A stretch of 64,000 nucleotides of DNA from Parasponia andersonii (lineage: Eukaryota > Streptophyta > Magnoliopsida > Rosales > Cannabaceae). Made by a program: the position numbers and the translations under genes. A model generated the notes under the pieces. It saw only the letters and a program-made list of their open reading frames with translations. It had not been told where the DNA came from and did not search any database. This document shows positions 1 to 10,768 of the stretch, piece after piece. Positions within the stretch are counted from its first letter, which is position 1; each line of letters begins with the position of its first letter. The DNA is taken from positions 106,442 to 170,441 of the forward strand of contig JXTB01000639.1 in the NCBI GenBank assembly GCA_002914805.1, given 5' to 3'.

Positions 1-2110
1 TAATAGAAAAAAAGTAAGATAGAAAAATAGAATCTAGAAATCAACTTAGTAAATAATCAATTCTAATTAAATAGCTTTTTCAAATTTAATTTGTCTAGTG
101 GCTTTTTTGTCTTTATTTTCTATTTTTATTTTTGTTAGCTATTGTTAGTGACAAACCAAGAGGAGGGTGAATTGGATTTTAAAATATTTTAAGAAATTTT
201 TCAAGTATTCAAAACCATAGACCACTATTTTGAAATTTTTTAGCTAAATCAACAACAATGCCAAACATATAGCAATAATAGCAAGTATGTTAAGCACACT
301 AAATATCAAACACTCAATTAAACAATTTGCAATAAAGTAAAGAGTATAGGGATAGAAAAAGTGCAAACTCGATTTTTACGAGATTCGACAAACAAGACGG
401 TTTGCCTACGTCCCTGGTCCTTGGCAATTTGCTTTGAACTTTCCACTATCGGATCAAGATTATGAGCTTGACCGACTCGCTTTTACAAACGGAGTGAATT
501 TTTCTTAGGCACATCTTAGCCTTTACAATAATCTTGACTCTGCCTCTATCACGTCTAAACTCGGATTGTTTTGACTCCATAACCTCACATATACAGATTG
601 TTTAAATAATGGTGTCAATCTCACCAACTCACGGGTTGTTTATGACTCTAATGGTAACCTCATCTAAATCGGGTTGTTTATGAATCCGGTGACAACCTCA
701 TCTCACACTCAATAGTTTTTTAATAAACAAGAGTGAACACTCACTCACAAATTCTCCTTACAAAGAAATTAATACAATTTTGGCTTAGGAGATTTAAGAA
801 CAATACACAATGAATGCTCTAAGATTGGCTCAATATGATTTGAAAGTGTAATTGATATGAAAATAGGCTAAGACATTTTGAGAGTAGATGAACATCAATT
901 TAAGTTCATACTCTTATCCTAAATGCCATCAAATGAGGCTCTATATATAAATATCCAAGAAAACTAGCAGTTTATAGCCGTTATTAGCTTTCTGCCAAAT
1001 ATTTGGACAATCAAAATTGAAGTTGGTCGACCAAAAATATGGCTGTTGGAGTTTAACACATCAGTTCAGCTCCAACGGTCATTTATAGCCATTGGTCTAA
1101 AAAGTGGTCGATTAACTTTGGTCGACCAAAATCACTGTTGGTCGACGGTCTACCAAACCTATTTTTGATCATATTTCAGATTTTGACAGGATTTTGACAT
1201 TTTTCAGATTTTAATAGCTTTTGGCGTTTTTCAAATATTGACTTCTAAACTTGTTTTAAACACTTTAAAAACATTAGAAATCAATTTGAAGAGAATATTT
1301 TGGCTATTGTAAACTTGTTTTAGTTTCACAAAGATATTTAACATTTAGAAATTGTTCATCCTAAAACACATTCTTATTTGCAAATAGAAAATCTTCTTTT
1401 AGCCTATTTCAAATAATTATGATTTCAAATATATTTGCAACTTATTTAAACTTAAGAAATCATGTTTTAAAGAATATTTTCCCTTTCAAAGAGATCATTA
1501 TTTTTTATTTTCAAACTTTTATGATAAAATAACTATTTTAACGTTAAGATAGTTTAAAAACTCTTTTGAAAAGTAAGAGCCAGTGCAAAGAGAATTTATG
1601 TGTAATGAACTAAATCAAATACAAGACTAAATATGAAATATATCTTATCTAAATATGGTCTTATATCTTGATTATCCATCTTTAAGCTTGATTCTAATAA
1701 ATCCATATACATCTATCTTCAAGCTTGATTCCTTGATTAACCTGAGGTAGAATTTTAATATCATTTCACTACACACTCAAGTTAAATTATTAGTACTAAA
1801 TCAAATATTTGTTATCTTCAAAATAAGAGTGAGTAAGTTTAAAACCTTAATTTCTCAATAATTTTGACCACTCCGAAAAAATAAAATTGAAAATAAATAG
1901 ATACTATATATAAGTAAATGGGAAAAAAAAAACCTAGTACGTAGATTCTAGAAAAAACAAACAACAAACATTATTGTAAAAAGGAAAAAAAAATCTTAAT
2001 CCTCCCCAAATTTTTTAGGCAAGCTATAACGTGAATATGAAAATGAACAATAAGGTATTATTATTCCAATTTCTAATTTTTTTTCTATATCCTTAATTTA
2101 GAAAAAGAAA
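1..2110. repeat. Left arm of a long inverted repeat, split by an insertion
   Basis: The reverse complement of 5060-5630 aligns closely with 1-136 and again with about 1869-2110. Shared landmarks are GTAAGATAGAAA near the outer side, CAATTCTAATTAAATAGCTT in the middle and GGCAAGCTATAACGTGAATA near 2020-2040. Homology resumes inward of an indel up to about 2110. The arm starts at the window edge, so its true end and any target duplication are not visible. Long arms on both sides of a gene fit the terminal inverted repeats of a Mutator-like element, but an inverted segmental duplication is not excluded. Confidence 0.75.
137..1868. mobile_element. Insertion of about 1.7 kb inside the left inverted-repeat arm
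   Basis: The right arm is continuous where the left arm is interrupted, so this stretch arrived after the arms formed. It begins near GACAAACCAAGAGGAGGGTG and contains several GGTCGACCAAAA-like words around 1020-1160. The opening resembles a widespread class of plant repeats, but I cannot assign a family. No long ORF, clear LTR ends or target duplication could be fixed, so both borders are approximate. Confidence 0.5.
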
Positions 2111-2279
2111 ATACAAAAGAAAAATATAAGAAATGTTAGAAAAAGAAATTATTTGAGCCTTGGACTCTAGGCAAACTCCACAAAACTGCTTAACTGCCCA
2201 TATACTGCCGGCCTTAACACGATGCAGCACCTATACCAGTGAAAACCGGTTGTTTTAGGCAGATAGTTGGAGTCAAGTA

Positions 2280-2870
2280 ACCACACTCTTCTTCTTCTTC
2301 AAATGGATCCTCTTCTGCCTCTTCATCCTTTTCACGTTGAAATATATGAAGAGGATCGTGTTCTACTTTTTCTTCCTCTTCATATGTATATACTTCTCTT
2401 TCTTCTTCCCCTTCTTCGGGATTTTTTTCCTATTTCTTCTTCTAGATCATCTTCTTCTACTCCTTCCTCTTCACATTGATATTCTCCAATTTCTTCTTCT
2501 GGATCTTCCTCTTTTTCCACTTCCGATTGATATATACGAAAAGGATCCTGTTCTAGTTCTTCTTCTTCACATGGACATACTTCTATTACCTCTCCCACTT
2601 CTTCTGTTTCTTATTCTATGTTTTCTTCCTCTTCACATTGATATTCTTCTATTTCTTCTTCTGGATCTTCCTCTTTTTCCACTTCCCATTGATATATATG
2701 AAAAGGATCCTGTTCTATTTCTTCTTCTTCACAAAGATCTTCTTCTTCCTCTTCACATGGACATACTTCTACTTCCTCTTCCACTTCTTCTGTTTCTTCT
2801 TCTAGATATTCTTCTTCTTCTATGTCTTCTTCCTCTTCACACTGATATTCTTCTACTTCTTCTTCTTCTA
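2280..2870 (-). repeat. Acidic tandem repeat encoding the kinase C-terminal tail
   Basis: On the plus strand this is a CTTCTTC-rich tract. Read on the minus strand it gives Glu runs broken by the recurring words EYQCEEE, VCPCEEEE and EQDPF-IYQ-EVEKEEDPEEE. Copies at about 2470-2570 and 2634-2735 are nearly identical, with a more degraded copy at 2290-2375, so the unit is about 165-190 bp. It keeps the kinase frame apart from one stop. Confidence 0.75.
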
Positions 2871-3773
2871 TGACTTCTTCAGAAGTTAAGTCAATAATCT
2901 CAAGTCCACAGACAAATGGGTGACTCAAAAGCGTCTCAGCTGACGGTCTAACATTCGGGTTGCTCTCAAAGCACTTGATCAAGAAATCGTTAGCCTCCCT
3001 CGAAATTGAAGTACTCGCATTGGAATCCCATATCAGTCTTGTAGTCAGCATCTTCAAGACGATACATCCCAAAGCCCAAATATCCGAGCATTGTTCTTGA
3101 ATTTTATTTATCCGACATTCAGGAGCCAAGTACTCTCAAGTTCCTAAAGCAGGTGTGGTAGAAACCCAATTATCAGCTCTCTTCGACAATCCGAAATCAG
3201 CAGTTTTGGCCACAAAATCATCATCATCATTATCACCTTCTTTCACAAGCAATATATTCTCTGGTTTCAAATCACAGTGAACGAATCCCATCTCTTGAAT
3301 GCACTGGATTCCTCTAAGAATCGATTCCGTATACCGCTTTACTTGCTGTTCACGCAATCCCAAGCCCTGCGAATTCTCGATCAGATTAGCCAACGACCCA
3401 CCAGACGCGTACTACAAGAACACGTTGAGCACTTGTCGGTTGTCGTCAGCGATGGTGATGTCATCACCAAAGCATCGAATGATGAAAGGGCTGTCCGCTA
3501 AAACATCGAGCAATACCTTCTCCTTCTTTAGCTCTTCGGATTGGCTAGTGTAGCTTGATTTTACCGCAATCGAGAGCCTTGCTCCTTCATAATTGCCAAA
3601 TAAACCCATCCAAAGGCACCCCATCCCAGCAAACGTCCCCGAACCCATGTACCGGCATTGGGGTAGATGCTCTGTTCAGGCATTGGCTCATGATCACCAT
3701 CACCATTCTGATAATGGTCTTCTTCTTCTTCTTCTTCTTCTTCTTCTATCTCTTCACGTAATCGTTTTTTCAT
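2380..3773 (-). pseudogene. MAPKKK-like protein kinase pseudogene (MEKK group, MAPKKK17/18 type)
   Basis: A single-exon kinase domain reads on the minus strand in pieces. The glycine loop is GRLLGWGAFGWV near 3625-3655. The ATP lysine lies in IAVKSS near 3560. The catalytic loop is HCDLKPENILL near 3260. DFGLSKR lies near 3190, APEC near 3125, and the WALGC region of subdomain IX near 3060. The closest known type is the ABA-linked MAPKKK17/18 group, by the IAVKSS and GGSL-like signatures. It is broken by a frameshift near 3570 and in-frame stops at 3409-3411 (where Glu is expected before Tyr-Ala-Ser-Gly), 3133-3135 and about 2608-2610. The C-terminus is an unusual acidic tail of about 200 residues, built of tandem repeats. 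All catalytic motifs persist, so decay looks recent relative to capture. Family assignment is firm; the exact subgroup is inferred. Confidence 0.85.
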
Positions 3774-4085
3774 TGTACTGTTGAATTGTGAAACAGTAAC
3801 AAAACAAATTAGTCTTGTTGTCTCTCTAGTCTAAGAGAGCCGAAGAAGGGAGTCAGAGTCAAATTAATGAGTTGGTATTCAAAGTAGACAGCCTTAGAGA
3901 GGACACAAATCAGAATCCGAAAGGAAAAGGAGATTCAAATTGTCAAGTACCTATGTTGAGAGTGAGACTTGGAGATCAGTAGCGAAAAATAGAGGAGGAG
4001 AAAAATCGTTCTTTCTTTGTTGATCTAAATTACTTTGAGAGAGATTCGTTTCGTTTAAAAGGAATCAAAGATGTTTGATTAGGGT

Positions 4086-4095
4086 TTATATATAG
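4086..4095 (-). promoter_or_regulatory. Possible TATA box of the kinase pseudogene
   Basis: CTATATATA on the minus strand lies about 310 bases upstream of the first ATG (3773), followed by a pyrimidine-containing leader. A second TA-rich stretch lies at 4180-4200. Placement is by distance and sequence only. Confidence 0.35.
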
Positions 4096-4629
4096 ACAGA
4101 GAATCAAAAAGGAAAGAGTTTGATTTCAAAAAAAAAAAAACGGGCAAAAGAGTTTAGTCGCTGAATAGACTCACTCTGGACTCTGTATATATATATACAT
4201 ACAAAGCCAAGGCGGCTTTATCTGTACGCAGTTTAAAGGAGTGAGTATTCTGTATCTATCAGATATGTCCTTATTATCCAGAAGTTAATAAATGGCCGTT
4301 TTATAATTTTATTTTGATACATGCCCATTTTTTCATCTATTTTTAAAAATAATCAATTTTAAAACATATCATACAAAATAAAACAATTTTTTAAAAATAA
4401 ATCAATTTTATACAAAACAAACAATAAATTTTGATCCATTAACTATGAAAAATGACCATTTTTTAATTAGTGCTTAAAAATGGCCATTTTTCAAATAGTG
4501 ATCCAAATTCAGCCATTTACGCTAAAAAGCCCTTTAGGAGTTGGGACACCTAGAACCCGACTCAAAGCAAAGGCCCAAATAATCTTTTTACCACTTCTAG
4601 TATTTCTCTTTTGACTTTTGTATTGTTTT

Positions 4630-5060
4630 AAGAAGAGAAATTTACGTTTAGTACATGTTTTTAAAACTTATTTTCATAAATTCTCATTTTTAATTTTTAT
4701 TTCAAAAATACTCGTTTTTATAATCCACATTTTATATGCGAAATATGAGTAGTCTATATTTATAATGTAAATTTTATTTATGAGGTACATATTTTATGTG
4801 TAAAAATATAAAATATTATATATTTACAATGTAAATATTTACCACGGTTTATATTTTTTATTATAAATTTGACTTCTGATATACATTTTAAAATATGTGT
4901 CAATTTTTAAGGTTATTTTTTTATTCATAAAATGTATATCATGGTATACCCTGATTTACATTTCATGTGTAAAATAGTGGTGGTCTATATTTATTTAAAA
5001 ACATGTATGAAAACGAGTATTTATAAAAATATGGTTTTGAAAATGAGTATTTATGAAATT
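4630..5060. repeat. Candidate MITE with imperfect terminal inverted repeats
   Basis: The left side reads ACATGTTTTTAAAAC then AAATACTCGTTTTT. The reverse complement of the right side reads AAATACTCGTTTTCATACATG. Inside are repeated AT-rich words such as TTCATAAAATGTATAT, which also occurs near 55090. The element abuts the inner end of the right inverted-repeat arm. No target duplication was established. Confidence 0.35.
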
Positions 5061-5630
5061 TTTCCTTTTAAAATTAAGGCTTTAACTATATAGAAAAGAA
5101 AAACAAGAAAGTATTTTTAGAAATTTGAATAATAATATCTTGTTGATATAGATATTTTCATATTTCAAAATTCAAGCAGTTTCAAATTTCAATAAGAATT
5201 TAATACCTGATTATATTTTGTCTTTACATATTTTCATAATAAATTGTCATAACCAACCCATATTCACGTTATAGCTTGCCTAAAAATTTTGGAGACGATG
5301 AAGATTTTTTTTTTTTACAACAACATTTGTTTGTTTTTCTAAAAGGTATAGATTAATTGTTTTTCTCCCCTTTACTTCCATATAACATCTATTTATTTTC
5401 AGTTTTTCAATATATTTTGTAAATTAAAAAAAAATAGAAAATACCATTTTTTTTTTCATCTCTCAAGCTATCTTTTGTAGTTCCTATATTTTCAGACTTT
5501 CTAGTCAAAATAAAAAACAGAGATAAAACAGCCACTCGAAAAATTAAATTTGAAGAAGCTATTTAATTAGAATTGATTGCTTACTAAGGATTTCCAGATT
5601 CTATATTTCTATCTTACTTCTTTTTCATTA
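5060..5630. repeat. Right arm of the long inverted repeat
   Basis: This is the uninterrupted arm, about 570 bases, matching the reverse complement of 1-136 plus 1869-2110. It includes TTCACGTTATAGCTTGCC near 5262 and AAGCTATTTAATTAGAATTG near 5555. Homology reaches the equivalent of window base 1 at about 5630, so the repeat may extend further left than this window shows. Confidence 0.75.
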
Positions 5631-6017
5631 ATTTATTGATTAAGATTGATGTTTAAATAGTTTCATAATAGCCATATTTTATTATTATTGTCTTGTATTG
5701 ATTTTTTTTTTAAGTTAATACTACAATTATAACAAATATATCTGATAGAAAATATCCTTCCAGATATAAATTTTTTTATAAAAATAAATAATTTGAGAGT
5801 TTGATTCATCACAAAATGAACTCTTAAAAGTTTTTCACACGTAGTATAAAAATATAAACAAATTGAACAAACATACTTTAATGAATTAGGGAAAAAATAT
5901 ATTTTTTATTTTTAAAAAAGGACCTTATTGGAGGAATAACCTATCAAAAGTGCCTGAAGCCAACCCTGGCCGACGGCTTAGGAGTACGGCGACTAACTCT
6001 TTGAAACTCAAGGCACT

Positions 6018-6056
<39 letters not shown>

Positions 6057-7707
6057 TGTCTATGATAATTAAATCTTAGTTATATTTGACATCTTAAATA
6101 CCTTAATTTCGCGATAATAATAGTTTTGTTATTTTATTTATATATGTATATATACTGTATATTTAGTAGTTTATTTATAGGCCCACGTGGGAAAAAAATA
6201 AATTTGAACCTTTAAAGTGTACTATAAAGGATTGACCATATTTTCACCTAAACCCTTATTTTCAATTGAGTCAGTCAGTAGAAAGAGAAGGAAAGACCAA
6301 ATAGAGTATATATGGAAATTCTTATATAATTCATACGTTTTTTTTTAATTTTTTTTAATTCTTAACTTAGGCTCCAAGTCCCTTCCTGAGGTATTTTTTT
6401 TTTTTCATCATACATGTTGCAAAATTTCAACGCAAATACGCAAAGTGGGGAAATAAGAATCCACTTGTTAAAGTACTAAAATGCTCCTATATCAAGTGGT
6501 GTATGACGTTTATCATGAATTTATTATAAACTCAACAATAAATAAATATGAGAATGAATTTTACTTAAAAAGTAAGATGGACGAAGTCAATTTAGATGCA
6601 GTTATGGAACGTTAAATTAACTTAAATTTTAGACTTTTTAAATGAGGTCTTATTATTCTAGCGAGTAGAAAAACTGAGATAGTTTATAAGACTCAAGATC
6701 TTGATGATTAGTATCGATGATACTACTTTCTGAAAATATATGGGAGTGAACTTCTTACGATAAATATGTCAACTTATAAACAAGTTACAAAATAAAAATG
6801 CTTTCTTTTGTCAACTTATGAACAAGTTACAAAATAAAAATGCTTTCTTTTTTTAGTGAAGTATTGAAAAATCCACCTTTATTGATTTTAGCCATTTTTT
6901 TTTTATGTTGTTATATATATAGGGCATCCATCTAATAAGTTTTTTTTTTAACTTATTTATATTTTGTCCAATTAAAATTCATTACGCACTAGTTCGTAAT
7001 TTTATTATAAAAATTAGAAAGAGAAAAACATGCACTAATGAGTATTTTTTTTTTCTAACTATTTAAATTATAGTAGACATTAAATTATAATCAAACGGTT
7101 AAAAAAATACGTATAAATAAGTAAAAGAAATACATATAAATAGGTTAAAAAAATTACTATTCAATTGAGAAATATATATATAATTTAGCCCCTTTTACCA
7201 GAGTCGAGTAGGTTTTGAACGAGGTTGATAGGATAGAAAAGTAGAAACTTTCTTATTCATTTGTAGGTATTCAACTCTTGTCAAATCGTGTGCAATACCG
7301 AAAGAACAAAATACATGACTTTTTGTTTCAACTCCAGTTGAGGTGAAAACAGGAGGCGAAAGCATTAAGCTTTAAGAGGTCAAATGTTTTCGACTAGCAT
7401 CGAGTACAATACAAAAAACAATAACAGAAAAAGATAAACATAAGGTAATCTGTTTGTATTCTTACTACGATTGAACATTTTTAACCGGGATTGAGTACAA
7501 AGCTAGACAAGTCGAGTTTGCCGTTTTTTTTTCCCTTCCTTTTAATATGAGAGAAAAAGGGGAGGAGAGAGACCTTACCTTAACTGGGGATGGATAGTGT
7601 GGTTCCAAATATTATACATCGAGTGGAGGGCTGCAAGAACAAATTTTAATAATTAGAATCCCGGGAAATTCCACCACTCGAATTTATGATCACAACCTTA
7701 TACATAT
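5631..7707. other. AT-rich intergenic stretch
   Basis: No supported gene. It holds a TA microsatellite at 6022-6050. A direct duplication of about 43 bases is present: GTCAACTTAT-AACAAGTTACAAAATAAAAATG occurs near 6768 and again near 6813. The stretch ends at the 5' LTR of Tat element 1. Confidence 0.6.
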
Positions 7708-8532
7708 TGTGGGACTTGTTCCCGAGCCTTATGCCACGTAGAAGGCCACGTGGATCGCACGTGATTTCACAATCGGCCATTGGGCCGTCCGAGGTTAGGG
7801 CCGAGTCCATCATTGACCCCAGACGGTTTGGCCCAGTCTGACCCTAACCTCGACAGCTGGGGGTCGGAAGCTCCAAGGGTCTGCCATCATGGAACAGCGG
7901 CCCTTACCCCAACGGTCGGGAGGGTCATAAATCCCAATGGTCTTCCGACCGAATACAGTATAAAGCGACTCACGGCTCCAGACCCAGACAGAGCATTTAA
8001 TGCGATTCTGGGTAGGTGTGTGCCAGGGACAAGCCATCCTGATAGAACGGTGATTTACCCATATCTTACTCCTGACAGATTGAAGCCGAAGGAGGCGGCG
8101 AAAATCAGGCCACGGCAGCACAGAGGAGATCGCCGAAATCTCGGCCCGTGACTGCTGAAAAAGATTTCGAGGTGAAAGGTACTCAGTCTTGAGATTGAGA
8201 ACCACGCGGTTCACTATCTCAGGACTACATATATAAGAGCCATGCGTTCCCGAGAGGAGCATGTTCACTAAAAAAAGAAAACAGATATATATAGAAAAGT
8301 CTGTAAACAAAAAACAGAGAGATTTTTCATACTGAAATATTTTCCTTGCTACCCAACACAAAGATAAACCACTGACTTAAGCATCGGAGAGTCTTTGCAG
8401 GTAGCCACCCCGCCTCTCTGATCTTACTTGGAGTTCAGAGGACTTTGGGACAGTAAGGACACGTGGATAGTTGGAGAATACAGCATCAGCAATTCGAGGC
8501 ACGTGGACGGCTGGTGAGAAACCGCTCCAACA
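7708..8532 (+). repeat. 5' LTR of Tat element 1
   Basis: It starts TGTGGGACTT and ends CCGCTCCAACA, directly before the primer-binding site. It matches 19625-20442 along its whole length. A TATA box lies at 8229-8236. Confidence 0.93.
8229..8236 (+). promoter_or_regulatory. TATA box in the 5' LTR
   Basis: ATATATAA sits in GGACTACATATATAAGAG and is kept in the 3' LTR at 20146-20153. It is the probable core promoter for the genomic RNA. Confidence 0.6.
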
Positions 8533-8554
8533 GTTTGGCGCCGTCTGTGGGAAG
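8533..8554 (+). other. Primer-binding site of Tat element 1
   Basis: TTTGGCGCCGTCTGTGGGAA follows the LTR end by one base. The TGGCGCCG core is the usual Tat/Athila primer site and fits a tRNA-Asp-like 3' end; the tRNA identity is inferred. Element 2 has TTTGGCACCATCTGTGGGAA at the same place. Confidence 0.75.
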
Positions 8555-8630
8555 AAATTGAGCATGGGAAAAAAGAGTAAGAAACTCACGACTACGCTCT
8601 CTATGAACAAAAAAAGCCATACAACATCTG

Positions 8631-10768
8631 ATGGCACCCTCAAGAATGACAACCAGGAGTACACATCCCGATGCCGAAGGAAGCTCCCGAGAAGAACGAC
8701 CAGATCTGGGGCAGAAACTGGATCAGATGCTTGTCGCCCTGGCGGAAGCAAACAGAAAGGCAGAGTTAGCCCACGAGGCCATCCTAGGTCTAAGGGACGA
8801 GGTCGCAGAGGTACGCAGAGATAATGCTCATCTCGAGGGTTTGCTGGCAAGTGAAGATAGAACCCAGTAGAGGGAAGATTTCGACGAAGAAGTTCAACAA
8901 GAGTTCGGAAGCCAACCGCGGGGAGAAGCTCCCGCCCCATTCGGGTCACGAATGCAGGGGGTACGGCAAAGCCAGTCGAGACCTTTCCAAACTAGGGGAG
9001 CAACGAGCAGAAGACAGCATGAAAGCCCTGGGGGTACGCCCCTCGACTGGAAGCAAGAGATGATGGCGGAGTTGGGTAAGAGACTCGGCCTTCGCTGACT
9101 GGATCCAGATGGAACCCAGGCCAAGAGAATTCACGACCCTGACCTTCAGGCCGTTCGAGGGGAAAACTGATCCCCTCGAGCACATATACCACTTCCAGCA
9201 GAAGATGGCCTTAGAGACCAGGGACGGTGACTTGCAAAGTTTTCTCTACGACCCTGGTGGGACCAGCCCTGTTATGGTTTAGGCAGCTCCCAGAAAAGTC
9301 CATAAACGGGTTCGAAGACTTCTGCAGACTTTTCCTGAAACAGTACGCAGGTGTCTGAAGACAACAAAAAACTATGCGAGACCTAGACCGTTTGGAGCAG
9401 GCCGCAAATAAATCCCCGCGGGAGTACCTCACGCATTTCCTCGAGGTAATATCACTGGTCCATAATGCAGACTCGGTCCAAGCCGCAGGCTCGTTCGTCT
9501 GGAGCCTGCAGCCGAGATCAATGCTATCGGACCACCTCCTTCTAAATCTTCTGTACGATATGGCGGATGTCCAGACCAAGTCGGAAGGGATATTCAGGGT
9601 GCTGGAAAGCCACCAGAAGGCACCCAAGACCTCTGCCGCAGTAATAACGATGCCAATACAACCCCCGGCCCTGCAAGGGATGAAGAGGCCCTCACCGGGC
9701 CAAGGGCCGGCCCCGAAGCTGGAAGTCCCCGTCCGGGACGGTCTGGAGGGAGGCAAGAGAAGGAAGATGACCCGTGATCCTCTGCCCAAATACGAGCTCA
9801 ACACGACGATCGATGTGATCTACCTCTAAAACAGGGACAGGGGCATTTTCAAGGACCCACCCAAATCTGGCGTCCCTGAGTACATGAAGAACAGGAACAA
9901 GTACTGCCAGTTCCACAAAGACTTCGGGCACGACACTGCCCACTACCGCAATCTTTATGCTCAGGTCATGTTGGCGATCCACGCTGGCAGGTTGAAGCAG
10001 TATGTGAAAACCGATGAAGCCCAGCCACGGCAAGACATTGCCAAGACTGAGAAAAGGAAGCAGGCCCAGGCCTCTGGGTCGGGAGAACAGACCCTCAGGA
10101 TAGTGCCGACCATTGTGGGCAAGCCAGAGCCAACCCACGATCAAGAGGAAAAAGAAAAATGCCTCAAAAGAGCCGAGGGCAGGGCGAAGTGCTTGGGGGG
10201 GATGGGACACTCTGTCAACCACTTGATGTCGGGAAAAGGCCGCGCGTCCGCCACCCCCATCGTTTTTACCCAGCAAGATCTAACCACGGTACGCCATCCT
10301 CACGATGATCCCTTGGTGATCAAACTGCAGATCGGCTCCGCATTAGTTGGAAGGGTCTTGATCGATGGTGGAAGTAGTGTCGATATCCTATTTCTCAACA
10401 CATTCGAGAATAAGAGTCTAGATAGGAGTGCACTCAGGCCAACCTGTCAATCGCTTTTCGCTTTCGACAGCACAAGGGTCTGCCCTTTGGGCATCGTGAC
10501 CCTTAATATCTGCGCAGCCGAGAGATGCTTGGACGTGGATTTCGTCGTCATTGATTGCCAGTCTTCCTTCAATGTCATCATGCGAAGGGGATGGATCCAC
10601 ACCATGCATGGGGTCACTTTCACCCTCCATCAGGTCTTAAGATGTCAGTCAAAGGATGGCACGTACACGATTGACATCAAGGGGGACCAAGCCTCTGCAA
10701 GGAAATGCTTTTTGGCCGCCCTGAGGGGAGCCGACACGATCACAAGCGCCGCAACCGAAGACGGATAG
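8631..10768 (+). pseudogene. gag-protease region of Tat element 1
   Basis: The likely start is the ATG at 8631 (MAPSRMTTRS), matched by MTPSRMTTKS in element 2. Next comes a coiled-coil-like stretch, LVALAEANRKAELAHEAIL. The capsid part reads at 9374-9829 (REYLTHFLEVISLVHNADSV), then a zinc-binding-like motif YCQFHKDFGHDTAHY near 9904. The protease active site is LIDGGSSVDILF near 10357-10392. Breaks include TAG at 8868, a deletion near 9090 (element 2 keeps more residues there), several frameshifts near 9240-9370 and TAA near 9827. The reading frame ends at TAG 10766-10768, followed by CAATTA; the same stop occurs in element 2. Gag packages the RNA and protease cleaves the polyprotein. Confidence 0.85.

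Noticed and set aside
2267-2873. Leu/Phe/Ser-rich plus-strand ORFs opposite the kinase tail
   Set aside because: They are the antisense reading of the GAA-type acidic repeat. Long open frames follow from the triplet repeat, and the kinase frame explains the sequence.
7699-7707. Target-site duplication of Tat element 1
   Set aside because: The left flank CATAT and right flank TATAC share bases but are not the same 5-mer, so no duplication is claimed.
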